A DNA stretch of 64,000 nt from positions 58,858,986 to 58,922,985 of the forward strand of contig OW804097.1 of the NCBI GenBank assembly GCA_942159475.1, in the 5' to 3' direction. The position numbers and the translations under genes are program-made. Within the stretch, counting starts at the first letter, position 1. Each line of letters opens with the position of its first letter. The notes beneath the pieces are model-generated. The model saw nothing but the letters and a program-made list of their open reading frames with translations. It was not told the DNA's origin and searched no databases. Origin of the DNA: Sthenelais limicola (taxonomy: Eukaryota; Annelida; Polychaeta; Phyllodocida; Sigalionidae). Of the stretch, positions 1-10,822 are shown in pieces.

Positions 1-537
1 AAGCAGATTTTGCTCAATCCAACCCCCCCCCCCCACCTATCACCCAGACTTGGTACAGACAAAGCCCCTCTCCGGCCGTGGGACTGTATACCATCCCCAG
101 CACCTGTTACATACTTTATATGATAAACGAGGTCTACTGTCACTCAACTATATGTGACTATGCAGGGAAAACCTCTCATACACAAAAAAGCCTCATCTCA
201 TATTTATTGGAATGTCCAATGGTTGCAGAGGTGTCTATATTTATGAAGACTCATTCAGCATCACACATGTAAACAGACTGTTAATCGATTTTAGCCATTA
301 CAAAATCTAATCAGCTTATTATCAAGCAGAATCTAATCAGAATCAACTAAATTTATGATAAATATAGAGACAAAGGACAGACCAGTGTGAAAACTAAATA
401 GCCACATCATTGCTTTTTTAAATATTATCATTAGACCAGAAAAGCAGTTTCCTTAACATCCATTCATTGGTCTAATTGGAGTACTGGAGAAAAGGGGTTC
501 TGGACAAACAATCCGTAATAAAAACAACAGCAGTGTC
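1..537. other. Unique AT-rich DNA, no gene seen
   Basis: There is a short poly-C run near 25-37 and otherwise no repeat family or coding signal that I can recognise. The open frame at 78-272 has no splice or family support. Confidence 0.6.
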
Positions 538-768
538 AGGTCGCCAGAAAATGTACAATCGGCAGTTCTACACATTTAGTAAATCCTGCTAAATTAGGCT
601 GAACAATGGTCAAAACTAGGTATGTCTGACTATATTTGGTATTGCCTTGATTCAAACGGTCTGTTCGGTTATGTTGAACAGTAGTTTGAACCTATTTTCT
701 GTCTTGAATCAACGATATTTGAGAGGATTGGTGAAGGCGAACTGTACATTTTCTGACGAGTTGACCCA
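538..768 (-). mobile_element. MITE family A, full-length copy
   Basis: This is the first of 28 copies or pieces. The two ends are inverted repeats: a left end near GCCAGAAAATGTACAATC and a right end near GTACATTTTCTGACGAG. The best copies extend this outward to GGGTCAxGTCGTCAG on one side and CTGACGACxTGACCC on the other. The interior has no coding capacity, so the element must depend on a transposase made elsewhere. Plus orientation is defined here as the side reading TTCGCCTTCACCAATCC after the terminus; this copy reads the other way. The superfamily is not clear because flanking duplications are not consistent. Confidence 0.9.
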
Positions 769-1599
769 GGAAGCCCAGACACTGACTATGATACTTGTAA
801 ACCTGTTTACCTCAGAACCAATACATCACCTTGTCCACTTGTAGCTAGCTCATTCCATTTTTAGATTGATGTTATCATCAATCTAAATGGATTGGGGTGA
901 GATCTGTCAATCATTGATAGCATCTTGGCTCCTCCCATCCTGGATATCAGTGTGAAGAATCTGTTGATTCTGATATCAGCAGATGGGATCAGAATCATGC
1001 TGGTAATGGCTGGGAGGGGGAGGGGATGGCGTTTAGGTGTGAATTAAAGGGTAGACCATGTGTGAATTAAAGTGGCAAGTTGCGAAATAAGATGCCTCAT
1101 ATGCAAAGGTGTTAAAGGGACCAACAGAATCACATGGAATGACCAGTCATATATGGGATAGGGATTTCATGTTTTCTGTCTCCACTTCCTCTCCCTCCTA
1201 CTATCCCTCCCTCTCGAACTTTACATTTAACTGACATCAATCTCCGTTTCCCTTGGAAACGCAATCTTCTACATGAACCGGAAATAAATAAATAAATGTA
1301 AACTGATCACTGTTAACTATTTCTTGTTATTAGCTTAGTTTTACTATACACTTTCATTAGCTTTATTTTACCAGAGACCCTCTGGAAGGGCTATGGTTTT
1401 TATAGAAGAGAGGCACTCTTTCTCGGTGTAAAATTACTGTGTTATTATCTATACATACATTTAAATTATTGTCGTACCAATAATACAACTACATAAAAAC
1501 GATTAATCGACTCTGGTTTCTGTGGGTAGTCAGTCTCTTTACATATTTTTTAACTAAATTATATCAACTAATTGACTAGATTAAGCATCTTTTAATAGG
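769..1599. other. Unique DNA with hairpins and TALE-homeodomain-like sites
   Basis: No gene is seen. An 11-bp hairpin with a 4-base loop lies at 861-886 (TTAGATTGATG and its complement). CTGTCAATCA at 904-913 is the complement of the PBX-MEIS consensus TGATTGACAG. A further inverted pair, GATATCAG and CTGATATC, lies near 944-980. The remainder is featureless AT-rich DNA. Confidence 0.4.
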
Positions 1600-2263
1600 A
1601 GAAAATGAGAAAATAGTGATCAGTCGCCAAAAAACCGGATTTTGAGATATAATCATATATTTGAAAAGATAAGATCAAGCGGATTCCAAACGTGGTAAAC
1701 ATTAGGACATCTTGAAATCTGCTTCATATTCTGCTTGAAATCTGCTTCATATATTATATTCATGGTACTACCACCACTAAACACCCCATGAATGAAAACA
1801 TTATGACCAAGGGTTCATGTGGTAAAACAATCGAAAAATATCATTTTTGTGTGACTTTTGACTCAAGTCACAAGTCGCAAACAAAATTGCAATACCATTT
1901 TGTTTGAAAAGATGGGATCAAGCGGATTCCAATGGTGGTAAACGTTAAGGACATGTAAGAAGTGTTTCTATATTTGATATTTGATATATCTATGTTGAAA
2001 AAAAAAATTGCAATAATAAATATTTCTGGGTGAGTAATTACTAGTAAAGTAATTAAATATACTCCAGAGGATGACCTTCGAAACGCAGGATATCTTTCAT
2101 AAACTGTTTTTGCAATTAGTACATGTATTCATATGTCTCACATCACTTAACCCTCTGAATATCAAAACATTCCAAGAACGAGATCATGTGAATAAATCAC
2201 TTTGGAAAATATCATTCTTTGCGACTTGTGACTCATTTTCCTATAACACAACATATCATATAT
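1600..2263 (+). mobile_element. MITE family B, one truncated copy abutting a second
   Basis: Two family B units are joined near 1865. The first ends with a CATTTTTGTGTGACTTTTGACTC terminus region and the second resumes at AGTCACAAGTCGCAAAC. Both contain the diagnostic AAAAGATxxGATCAAGCGGATTCCAA segment, at 1655-1690 and 1905-1935. The right end is CGACTTGTGACTCATTTTCC. A 22-bp direct duplication (GAAATCTGCTTCATATxxxx) lies near 1715-1755. Confidence 0.8.
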
Positions 2264-3021
2264 GCACCCTAACGGCATCTACTTCTATGCTTGAAGGTAT
2301 GAGGCTATATCTCTAGCTCGATATCATCAGGTGCTGTCCCCCCCCCCCTCCCCCGGTGCACCAGACAGGAGACCACCAGACCAGGCAGAGAGGATCAATG
2401 CCCGCCAATACTAGAACAAGTAATGCATTCCTTCTTATCAGTGCCGTCGTCTGTCTGAGTTGTCGCTAACACCCTGTGTCCACTCCGCCAATTATTGCAA
2501 GAGCCTGGGGGCTGCTAGGCAAACACTATTAGACTATTGGAATGGGTTTTATTTTATTGTACTAGACGCCTTTTCTCCTTCTACTTCTTTTTAACCACAG
2601 AACAACCACTTTTTGAAGCGATCTTTTGTACCCTGTGAGGGGAGTGAGATCATTGTATATCAGTTGGGCAGGAGGATTCTTAGTAGATTCATCAGGATTA
2701 TATAAAAGTTGCCATGTTGATTATCTTTTTATTACAAGCTATCGGGCGACTTACCCTTCATCAGATTTAAGAAAACAAGTCAGCTCAGTGGATATGAGGG
2801 TTAAGTGCGGCACCATGCTGCCGGGAGACATAGTGGGAGGCGGGGCCAGCAGCTTGAGCTGACATCCTCCATGTCTGACCAGGAAAGACAAAACATGATC
2901 TGACATATGACACATATTGATGAAGCACCGGGGGAATATGGAAGGAGATTAACAAATGGAGATGTGCTTCTTGAAGACGTCATCACTGCGTTCATATTGT
3001 TTGTCTCTGCAACAACCTCCC
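2264..3021. other. Unique DNA, poly-C tract, hammerhead-like motif
   Basis: A C-run lies at about 2339-2355. No exon is supported: the 78-codon open frame at 2626-2862 has no splice context. A CTGATGA-stem-GATA motif on the minus strand at 2736-2765 is listed separately. Confidence 0.5.
2736..2765 (-). other. Hammerhead-like motif, degenerate
   Basis: Read on the minus strand the order is CTGATGA, then a GGG/CCC stem, then GATA where a hammerhead ribozyme has GAAA. Similar layouts recur at 9040, 12940 and 51904. A functional ribozyme is not shown, because the third stem and cleavage site are not evident. It may be a relic of a Penelope-type or retrozyme 3' region. Confidence 0.3.
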
Positions 3022-3119
3022 CCACCCCCTCCCCTCATATAACAAGATTATAGGCTGATGAAAAAATGAGCACCCCCTCCCCTCATATAACAAGATTATA
3101 GGCTGATGAAAAAATTAGT
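3022..3119. repeat. 49-bp tandem duplication
   Basis: Two nearly identical copies of a unit beginning CACCCCCTCCCCTCATATAA start at 3022 and 3071. They differ by only a base or two near the junction, so the duplication is probably recent. Confidence 0.9.
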
Positions 3120-3129
3120 CCAATATATT

Positions 3130-3340
3130 TTAATTTCAATTTATGTATGGAATGGTGTGTGTGTGTGTGTGTGGGGGGGGGGGGGGGTCGGCTGTTTTAC
3201 GCCCTGTTGTGACACCATACTTTTCGTATATTTTGGTCTTATCAAGGCGAGGGATGAAATACGCTAACAGGATACGATACCCTGCTCTTTTCTAATAGTA
3301 GCAATGGTTCTTTTACATGTGTATAGCCATAGGCAACTAT
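3130..3340. repeat. Dispersed repeat with (TG)n and poly-G
   Basis: A (TG)n run and a G-run lie at 3157-3187. The following sequence, ACACCATACTTTTxxxTA, then GATACCCTxxxCxxTTTTCxAATA and AGCAATGGTTC, is a diverged copy of the 171-bp unit duplicated at 26340-26680. Confidence 0.65.
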
Positions 3341-3479
3341 GAATGGAATGGATTTTGTATTATATGTCATGTGTGGTAGCCTATGTATTAATCAGAGTAA
3401 CAATGTCTCCTTCATTTAAATAATAATATTAATATTGGGCACACTATACAGTAGCTATTATTAGGAGTGTGGCTACCAT

Positions 3480-3819
3480 TGGTTAACATTGGTAAAAAAC
3501 TTAAGATTTTCCCCTTTTCTTTCCTTCTTTTCCAACCAATCTAAAAGTCATTTGATCTAATTTTGGAGGATATTGTCCAGTTAGTTTTGCTACAGCGCTT
3601 CAAAAGTCTACATTTATATTTCAGGGACCCGCTGAGCTCCTGTCCTGCAGTGACTTCACTTATCCACCGGCAACCGTTTTTTCTCGCCCAATTTGAAATC
3701 AAAATTCTTATAAGCATCTTACAGCAGCAGAATATTGATAAATTCAGTCTTATAGGTCATAACATGAGTAAATGTGGTGAGATTTTGTTTGTGGTGATAG
3801 CTGAGAGTGCAGCTTTAAC
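3480..3819 (+). mobile_element. MITE family D, nearly full copy
   Basis: The right end is AGCTGAGAGTGCAGCTTTAA; the left end has lost its first bases. The internal diagnostic pieces are TCCAACCxATCTAAAAGTCA, CAGGGACCCGCTGAGC, TCACTTATCxxCCGGC and AGCAGCAGAATATTGATAAA. The 106-codon open frame at 3563-3883 lies almost wholly inside this element and is not a gene. Confidence 0.85.
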
Positions 3820-4497
3820 ATGGCTCAGAAACTATATCTCGTTCATGCCAAATAGGAAAAAGAGAAACCCAGTAGAACAATAAGAGCTGTGTCACTAGAT
3901 CATAGAGGATCGTGTTTTGAGGGCCCGGATGCGTAAAGCAATATGTCACTACAGTCACAGGAAGACCTGCTTCCTGCAACTCTAATTTAGTTTTTTTCCC
4001 CAGCAATATGGCGGTGCTGCGTTAATTAGTTTTGCTCGTATCTTGTCAATACATGGGTGAATACCAGCATGATGGAGCACTCGGTACAGCTCAGAGCAAG
4101 TGTCAGGCGGCGGAATCAAGTATTATCTAGAATCTATTTCTTTGTTAACATCTTTCTATTTTGAAGTTAGACAGCATCACAGAAGTCACCTTATACTATA
4201 CATCTAGAAATATATCGGGGACCTCGGGGACCTTGAGGGCCTCGGGGATAAAATCGTCTGTCTTTACTGAGAGTAGCGACTTATAAGTCGTAATGTGTAT
4301 ACATGTGCAGAATAAAATATTTTCTAATCCAGTACTCTTGCATAAACTCCATATATTTTCCTTTGAATTTGAATTGAATTTGATATGGATATAATTCTTG
4401 ACAACAATTAAAGCACAACTAATAAAGTCTTTGTCCCTACTTTTCTATCCTATCCCGATAATATGTTCTAGAGTGTATTTTTACCTCAGAATGCTGA
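3820..4497. other. Unique AT-rich DNA, no gene seen
   Basis: There is a perfect palindrome GCGACTTATAAGTCG near 4269-4283 and a short GGGGACCT direct repeat near 4217-4250. No coding or repeat-family match is visible. Confidence 0.5.
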
Positions 4498-4638
4498 ATT
4501 AAACTGCACTCTCAGCTAAAATTGGCCAACAAATTTAATATTTTCTACATTTTTAAGTCCTTTCTCTTCAAGCTCATCTAAAAAGTCATTTCAGAGGATT
4601 TTGTCTACAGGGCTTCATAAAAGTCCACATTTATACGT
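4498..4638 (+). mobile_element. MITE family D, 5' fragment
   Basis: It starts TTAAACTGCACTCTCAGCTA and runs through CTACAGGGCTTCATAAAAGT. It is cut off before the central region, and family U begins directly after it. Confidence 0.8.
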
Positions 4639-4639
4639 T

Positions 4640-4893
4640 TACATACAGGTAAACTGATATGATGGTTGGAGGAGTATGCATATTTCTAAGTGGCATAAAC
4701 CAATCCGTTAGTTAACTGATTATTATATGTGCCTTTAATAATTTATAAAGGGACATTTTAAGTCTATTCTGTTGACTTCACTAAAAGTAATTCCTGTGGT
4801 TCAGGTGGCGGGGTTGCATATATATGCCACTAGTCGTATACGCATTCTACAACGTATCCCATTCTAGATACGTTGTTTCATATAAATATATAA
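4640..4893 (+). repeat. Dispersed repeat U, copy 1
   Basis: It aligns over about 250 bp with 47551-47812. Shared anchors are GCCTTTAATAATxTATAAA, ATTCCTxTGGTTCAGGTGGC, GGGTTGC and CAACGTATCCCAxTCTA. No terminal inverted repeat or coding capacity is evident, so the class is unknown. Confidence 0.75.
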
Positions 4894-5199
4894 CAAAGGT
4901 TGTTAGAATTAAATAGAGACACAATAGACTATTACTCTTAAGGGAATAAGCATATATATCAGACCATCATCCAATACATCATCATCATCATGCGTTGCCT
5001 GACAGAATAATTATATAAATCTTATTCAATAGGAATAATCATACACTCGTACATGTAATATCATGATTAATACATATGGGTTGGGTGTTCCAGGAATGTG
5101 CACCAGAATGTCAGGCACGTACGCCCAATGGAAATCCCACTGAATGCCTGCAACTACATACCACTGGGTCCACTGCATAGCAACAAAAATCCCAACCGA
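4894..5199. other. Unique DNA, no gene seen
   Basis: It contains a short CATCATCATCATCATG run near 4977. Nothing else is recognised. Confidence 0.5.
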
Positions 5200-5698
5200 C
5201 AAGCAAAATGAGTCATAAGTCGCAAAATTGATATTTTAAATGTGTTTCATATAATATATAATAGAAGTAATATTGTTAGAATATTTAGTTTATTTAAAAC
5301 AAATTATGTAAAGATCTTTTTTTTCCACTTGATACACTGAGAAGATTGTCTGTACTATAAAATGCTATAAAAAAACATAAACAAACAGGAACTCTTTGTA
5401 GGGCTGCTTTTGATGTGTACCAAATTTCAAGGCTGTGCACTGAATTAAATAGATGTTATGTATTTCAAAGGACATCCTAAAAGAATCTATTTCCTGATAT
5501 GTAATAATAATGATAATGTATTCTTTATTGTCAATGACTAGCGGTTTACAATATTCTTTATAAAAGTACTTCTTAGATATCCTAATGTTAATATCGTTGG
5601 AATCCGCCTGATCTCATATTTTCAAATATGAAGGTGTCTCAATCCAATCCATTTTTTTATATACTTGTGACTCATATTTCTGTAATACATCTCATGTC
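5200..5698 (-). mobile_element. MITE family B, full length
   Basis: The left end reads AAATGAGTCATAAGTCGCAAA and the right end ATACTTGTGACTCATATTTC. The core GGAATCCGCCTGATCTCAT is the reverse of the plus-orientation core. A LINE 3' tail is inserted at 5502-5545. Confidence 0.8.
5502..5545 (-). mobile_element. LINE 3' tail inserted in family B
   Basis: On the minus strand this reads GACAATAAAGAATACATT followed by a (TTA)n-like run. That is the usual 3' end of CR1/L2-type LINEs, a polyadenylation-like AATAAA plus a short simple repeat. Family B sequence continues on both sides. Confidence 0.55.
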
Positions 5699-6227
5699 AA
5701 CGAAAAAAGGGAAATACGAGAACACAACATCTAAAAGCATATAGTATGCTTACTTGGGCTCATATTATAGAACATTAGAGAGGTATGGCAGGTCATCCGA
5801 TAGGTCTTGCAGTCCACCCGTAGTGACGCAATACGTCACTCTCACTTAGCATGCGACTTAAAGGGCAAACAACTTTATGAAACATTCATATTCGGTGGCG
5901 CTAACCCTTCAGTCAAAGAGAAACTTCAGCAGGAAAAGGTTAACAAATCATCGACTCCGAAAACAATGTGACGTCACTGAATGGATCAACATACGGAACA
6001 TAGGGAATGTGGAAGAGTTTTAAGTCTGATAAAAAGATCTGGCCCCGATCAACTGTTAATTAATTACCTTTATACATATTTGATTCTACACTTAATTAAA
6101 TTAGTGACACGAATCATTTCAACTTAAACCAAGCAATACATCCTTTTAATCTCCTATGAACTATCTTTTACATCCGGACCATAACGCATACCGCCAGGAC
6201 ATTCAGAGCCACATAATGCTAAAATCA
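5699..6227. other. Unique DNA, no gene seen
   Basis: GC is slightly higher near 5790-6000 (repeated GACGTCACT and GACGCAATACGTCACT, which are CRE-like). No ORF or repeat family is recognised. Confidence 0.45.
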
Positions 6228-6362
6228 GTCTTTTGCCTCTCCTCTCTCTCTGTCCCTCCTCCTCACGCTCACCCTCTCATTCTCTATCCCTCTCCCCTCC
6301 CCTCTCTCCTGTATCTCCCCCTCTGTATCTCTCTTTTCCCTTTCTGTCTCTCCTCTCTCCCA
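6228..6362. repeat. Pyrimidine (CT-rich) low-complexity tract
   Basis: The plus strand is almost all C and T, with CTCTCTCC blocks. The overlapping open frames at 6156-6451 are an artefact of this composition. Confidence 0.9.
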
Positions 6363-6708
6363 ATCGGCGGCAGGAAATGAAAATACCCAGGAGGTCCTCA
6401 TGGTACATAAGTAAAGTCGATGACATGTCTAATGCTAAAGATGTAAGCTAAGGTGTTATACGACATTTCACAGTACAAATATACCACGCTCGTACCCTAA
6501 ACGTTACACCAAGTTCTACATTCCAAATCGAATCCAATAACGCATCCCCAGATCATCCAAAGCCTAGAGCTATCCAAGCTTGAACAAGTTGAAAGCACTC
6601 TGGCAAATGAGGGTAGGATCTTCTAGCCTGAGTGTGGCATCTAACGTGTGACTCTAATGGTGGGTACACATCAATGCCCATGCCAAGCCCGCAGCGCACC
6701 CTCACAAG
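6363..6708. other. Unique DNA, no gene seen
   Basis: GATCTTCTAGCCTGAGTGTGGCAT near 6617-6640 resembles segments at 28784 and 29382. Otherwise nothing is recognised. Confidence 0.45.
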
Positions 6709-7190
6709 GCTAAAGTCGTCAGAAAATGTACAATTCACCTTTATCAAACATCTCAAATACCCCTAATTTAAGACAGAAATCAGTTTCAAAATACAGTTCA
6801 ACATAACTGAACAGATTGTTTGAATCAAGGAAATACCAAATATACTTAGATATGCTGTGTATTGCCGGAACTCCACTATGGGAAAAACGGCCAAAAACGG
6901 CTGCGACGAATTTTTTGCGACGAAATATCTAATCAAGTTAGATATTTTGCAATTGTTGGCAACAAATAAATGTGTTGCTGATAACCTATTTTACCCCCTC
7001 ATCCACTAGAATTTTTAGTCAAGTCGAAAATTCCGAATTTTTAGAAATGTCGGCGACGAATTTTGCCTGTTGGCGCCGTTTTTTTACCTATAGTGGAGTT
7101 CCGCTATATTGCCCAATGTTTAGTCTAATTTAGAAGAATTTACTAAAAGTATAGAGCTGCTGATTGTACATGTTCTGAAGATCTGGCCCA
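6709..7190 (+). mobile_element. MITE family A, split by element F
   Basis: The left half (6709-6865) runs from GTCGTCAGAAAATGTACAAT to AAATATACTTAGATATG. The right half (7104-7190) resumes with TTTAGTCTAATTTAGAAGAA and ends TGATTGTACATGTTCTGAAG. The interruption dates F as younger than this A copy. Confidence 0.9.
6866..7103. mobile_element. Inverted-repeat element F nested in family A
   Basis: The ends CGGAACTCCACTATGGG and CCTATAGTGGAGTTCCG are inverted repeats of about 17 bp with one mismatch, followed inward by AAAAACGGC-type sequence on both sides. The element is 238 bp and non-coding. TATTGC occurs just outside both ends but not at equal distance, so the target duplication is unresolved. 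Internal GCGACGAATTTT is repeated. Confidence 0.8.
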
Positions 7191-7466
7191 CGTAAGGCCC
7201 AACACTCCATTTCGTTCCCACCGCAAGAAATGAGTTTTGGTCAGGAGTGCGAGGTCCATCTGTGAATACTGATGAGCACCTATCCCATTTGCTCCCATTT
7301 GCTCCTATTTGCTCTCTATATTGTATCGAGCGGGAATACCACACAGGACACCAAGAACGAAATAGAGACTGCTTGGGAGTTGGGTCGGTGGGAATTCGAT
7401 TTTGAATTTGGTTGAAATTTGGGTGAGAATCGGCTCAGTGTGTCTCTCAATTTAATAAATTAACCC
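7191..7466. other. Unique DNA, no gene seen
   Basis: It contains a short tandem TGCTCCCATT/TGCTCCTATT run near 7288-7315. No coding support is visible. Confidence 0.5.
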
Positions 7467-7517
<51 letters not shown>

Positions 7518-7564
7518 TAGATAGATAGATAGATATATATAGATAGATAAAGAGAGAGCGAGAG
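7467..7564. repeat. (GATA)n / (GACA)n microsatellite
   Basis: AGAT units run from 7467, change to AGAC units near 7500, return to AGAT, and end in an AG-rich stretch near 7555. Confidence 0.95.
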
Positions 7565-8349
7565 GGGCGGATCCAGGGGGTGGTTCCAGGGTTCAGGACC
7601 GACCCCCCTTTTCAAAATAAATGTTCTCCCCAAAATATCACCTACTCATTACACCAACAGACATTTCCACAAACACTAAATTCCTCAAATTGAATTCCAT
7701 CTCCTTAGAAACTGATGGGAAGTTTCCATTGCCCTTTTCTCAAACTCATATGAAACATATATTCGATGTTTTGTAGATTTCTTATGCTTCCCTCTTCAAT
7801 GATTGTTCCAAGAAGGGACTATTCTTTTCAATTTTTTATATTTTCCCCAATTCAACTTGTAACTTAGAGTAATATTAAGATTAATCCAGGATACTAATAA
7901 AAAGATGCAGGTTATTGATGGTTAAAGTCTACATAAGAAAAGTGAAATTTCAGATGATTAACAAACTAATGTACATATATTTTGTTGTACCACATTCGAG
8001 GAAGGTCAATCGCAAAATGGAAATAAAGACCTGGTGTCGGGAAAAAGGAAGAAGAAAAAGAAGATATTCTTTACTCATGATTAGTATCCTACACTATCGG
8101 CGATTAATCTCTCGCGGGCCTGCTTCAAGGGCGATTAGAGATTATTGCCTATGGCGAGTGCTGGGCATAATATCGCTCAACTTCAGAGATTAACTCACCA
8201 CTGGGACAGATACAGTCTCCCTTGCCTTTAGCCTAATAATACTGATTGCTTATATGGGCGAATTTAATCTATCAGAAGAACCTGGGGATTTTCCCACTGC
8301 ATTATCCATTCTAACACATTGATATAAGGCAAAGACATAAAAGTTTTTA
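7565..8349. other. Unique DNA with TAATC-type motif cluster
   Basis: No exon is supported. Between 8098 and 8195 there are four GATTA-core sites (GCGATTAATCTCTCGC, GCGATTAGAGATTATTGCC, GAGATTAACTC), which are Otx/Pitx-type homeodomain cores. This is weak evidence for an enhancer. Confidence 0.35.
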
Positions 8350-8800
8350 CAGTAAAACCCTTGTAAATCAAAACTTAAAACACTCTACTATTCCATACTT
8401 ATTGGGGTCCCCCGGTAGGCTGTGACTGGGAGGGAACGTCATTGCCATCCAAGCCCAAACCCTCAGATCAGATAAAAATGCTATGTTGATGATTGGACGC
8501 CTACCTCGCTAATCGGTTTCCTGGCTAGGTCTATGCATTCTAATGGGATCATAATGGCATTTTGCGGTTTGAGGCGAGAGGCTTTCCCTCCGTTTGAAGG
8601 GACACTTTGGGCCTAGACTGATTGGGTAGCGAACATGTTCTCTATCCATGTCCCAACCGGTTCACATTCGCATCAAAAATCAAAAGGTTTACTCTATTAT
8701 ACTCTCACTATTGTAAATCATCATTTAAAACTCTAGTATGTTCTGTAAAAACCTTGTAAATCAAAAACACTGTTGTATTCTTGTCTTAGTAAAACCCCAG
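8350..8800. repeat. Dispersed repeat G with flanking direct repeats
   Basis: The central 8480-8627 part aligns with 58229-58377 (anchors TGATTGGAxGCCTAC, TTTCCTGGC, TCTAATGGGAT, CATAATGGCATTTT and CGGTTTG). It is flanked by copies of a CCTTGTAAATCAAAACxxT unit at about 8350-8400 and 8712-8790. No terminal inverted repeat is clear. Confidence 0.6.
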
Positions 8801-10049
8801 GTTTAAACCCTGTTTTAGTCTGTAAGAGCAAACTTTGGAAGACTTGACACTAAGTCACACTGTCTATTATAACCATTGTGCATTTAATTTGCTATAATGA
8901 ATCTATCCATCTAACAACCTACTATATGGACCAAGATTCTACATTCAGAAATGAGACTGAATGACTATGACGGGTCGTTTAGAGGTACGGTACCTCCTAT
9001 CCATGATGAGGATTGACAAATATAAGGGTGACACCTCACCTGAAGAAGGGCAAGTAGCCCCAAAACTTGTGTATTTAATAAAATAACGCCGAATTTATTA
9101 TTTTTGCTTAATGAATTCATCATTTCATCTCCACCCCGATATACAGCAATACTTCTCCCCTCTACTGTGAGGAAAGGGTAGTCTAATTATATTTGCAAAG
9201 GAAGCACTAGTAGCTTGTTTTGTGTGCTAGAATGTATAGAACATTTTGCACCGGTTACAATTAAGCTTCGTATTGCTATAGAACTATACTAGAGTATTAG
9301 TTGAAGTCTGTCTGCACCAAATCAAATTTACATATCAAGTAAACTTGATATAGTATAAATTACAGGCTGTGATGTGTTGCTTGTTTCCGAGTGTTAGATT
9401 GAAGACCTACCTTAGCACAAGTCAGAAAGTCAATAAAATGACATTGTGAGTAATTAACCGTACCTACGTGACCCAATTCCAGCCATGAGTTACTCACCTA
9501 CAACAGATAAAACATTGTTAATATTGGGAGGCATGAATAACGGAGAAGAAAACTTTGACCATTCTAATATAAAGTGGGGACCATGATGGTAGAGAGCTTT
9601 ATAAATGCCGAGAGTATTGGGGGAGGGTAGCTCCAAGGTAGCAGAAAAGCAAAAGGACGAGTAACTCCGAGCAGCTACTGTTTAAGACTGACTTTATTAG
9701 GGCCGAATCTATGCAGACGTGGATCAGTGCTAGGTAGGCGTGGGTAAGCCCTGATTGGCTGTTACCTCATGGGTCCAAGAAAAGGGCGAGGGATATCGGA
9801 TACAATGTTCTAACAATGCATTGATAATTATATATGAATAAAGACAAGTAAAAAAAAGAATGACAGAGTTCTGAGGTGTTGAATCACTGTAAACTGATAA
9901 TTAACTGACACTGGTATGTTTTGGTTCTTAGGAGGGCATGAGACCGGGTAATCCCATTGGTCAATGCATGGTTACCATAATGGTCATGTTACCATTATGG
10001 TCATGTGGTAACATGGTTGTTTAAATTGATAGCCAATATATTATGGGAG
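8801..10049. other. Unique DNA, no gene seen
   Basis: An imperfect inverted set of GGTTACCAT and ATGGTAAC-like words lies near 9970-10020. ATATGAATAAAGACAAGTAAAAAAAAG at 9833-9860 could be an old polyadenylated insertion end, but there is nothing upstream to support it. The hammerhead-like motif at 9040 is listed separately. Confidence 0.45.
9040..9066 (+). other. Hammerhead-like motif, degenerate
   Basis: CTGAAGA is followed by a perfect GGGC/GCCC stem with an AAGTA loop, then CAAAAC where a hammerhead has GAAAC. AATAAA follows about 25 bases later. The layout matches the 51904 motif and, more loosely, those at 2736 and 12940. Confidence 0.35.
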
Positions 10050-10185
10050 AAGTTGCTAGAAAATTTACAATTCACCTTCACCAATTCTCTACAAAAACAA
10101 AATTCAAAATTGAAATGAGGTTCAAAGTACAATTAAACATTATCGAACAGATTTGTGAAAAAAAGAAGTCAAAGCAATACCAGAA
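10050..10185 (+). mobile_element. MITE family A, left half only
   Basis: It runs from TTGCTAGAAAATTTACAATT to GCAATACCAGAACATAC. The right half is missing; the 38-bp tandem unit begins where it stops. Confidence 0.8.
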
Positions 10186-10261
10186 CATACTTTAAGGTGC
10201 TGCTGGTGCACTGGCTTCACAGGCATACTTTGAGGGGCTGCTGGTGCACTGGCTTCACAGG
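10186..10261. repeat. 38-bp tandem duplication
   Basis: Two units (10186-10223 and 10224-10261) share CTGCTGGTGCACTGGCTTCA and the initial CATACTTT. They differ by about two bases. Confidence 0.9.
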
Positions 10262-10523
10262 ATTATGCACCAAATAGTGCACGAGCAGGTTCAAGGCAGT
10301 GGCTATAGTTTGCCCATGGATATTATAAGAAACGAGTACCACCTAATCAGCTACATGAACATATCTACATAACTAATTTGTGTATTTCTTTAAGATGTAC
10401 ATCAACTGATGGATTGGCATCTGACTGAAGAATTAACAGTGCCTTTATCAACCATCACTTGTTGCATGATTCGTATAGCTTACCTTTGCTTGCTTGCTTG
10501 CTTAAAACAAAGCAAAGGGAAAA

Positions 10524-10822
10524 CTAATTGGGGATGTGTATGTGCCGCTGCACATGCCTGTTACAGTGCATGCTGGGATAGATTCAGTACACGTCTGACA
10601 TACAAATATTTAGCAACATTTCTTTTCAAAATTGCAAGAATGTATTCACCAATATAATAGCCTCTATAAATTATCTATGAAAACCAAATGCATCATCAGA
10701 AAACGGAGGCTTGTATTTATTTATATGGAAATATTATATGGAAAGATTTAACACTGACGTACAACTCCCATAATTCCATGTGAATCAAGATTCAAGATGG
10801 CAGACTTGCAAGTCCCCTATTA
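10524..10822 (+). mobile_element. MITE family C, near full length
   Basis: The left end is GGGGATGTGTATGTGCCGCTGC and the right end ATTCAAGATGGCAGACTTGC followed by AAGTCCCCTA. Inner landmarks are TTACAGTGCATGCTGGGATxGATTCA, TGACATACAAATATTTAGCA, CCAAATGCATxAT and TACAACTCCCATAATTCCATG. It is non-coding. Plus orientation is defined as the GTGCCACTGCGCATG side first. Several copies are bounded by TA, as in Tc1/mariner-type MITEs, but the flanks often read CAATA and TATTG, so TA may be part of the terminus. Confidence 0.85.

Noticed and set aside
3563..3883. 106-codon plus frame
   Set aside because: Coincides with family D; homologous copies at 18352, 23484 and 45987 have stops.
9833..9860. 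Processed pseudogene tail (AATAAAGACAAGTAAAAAAAAG)
   Set aside because: No coding remnant or target duplication found upstream.
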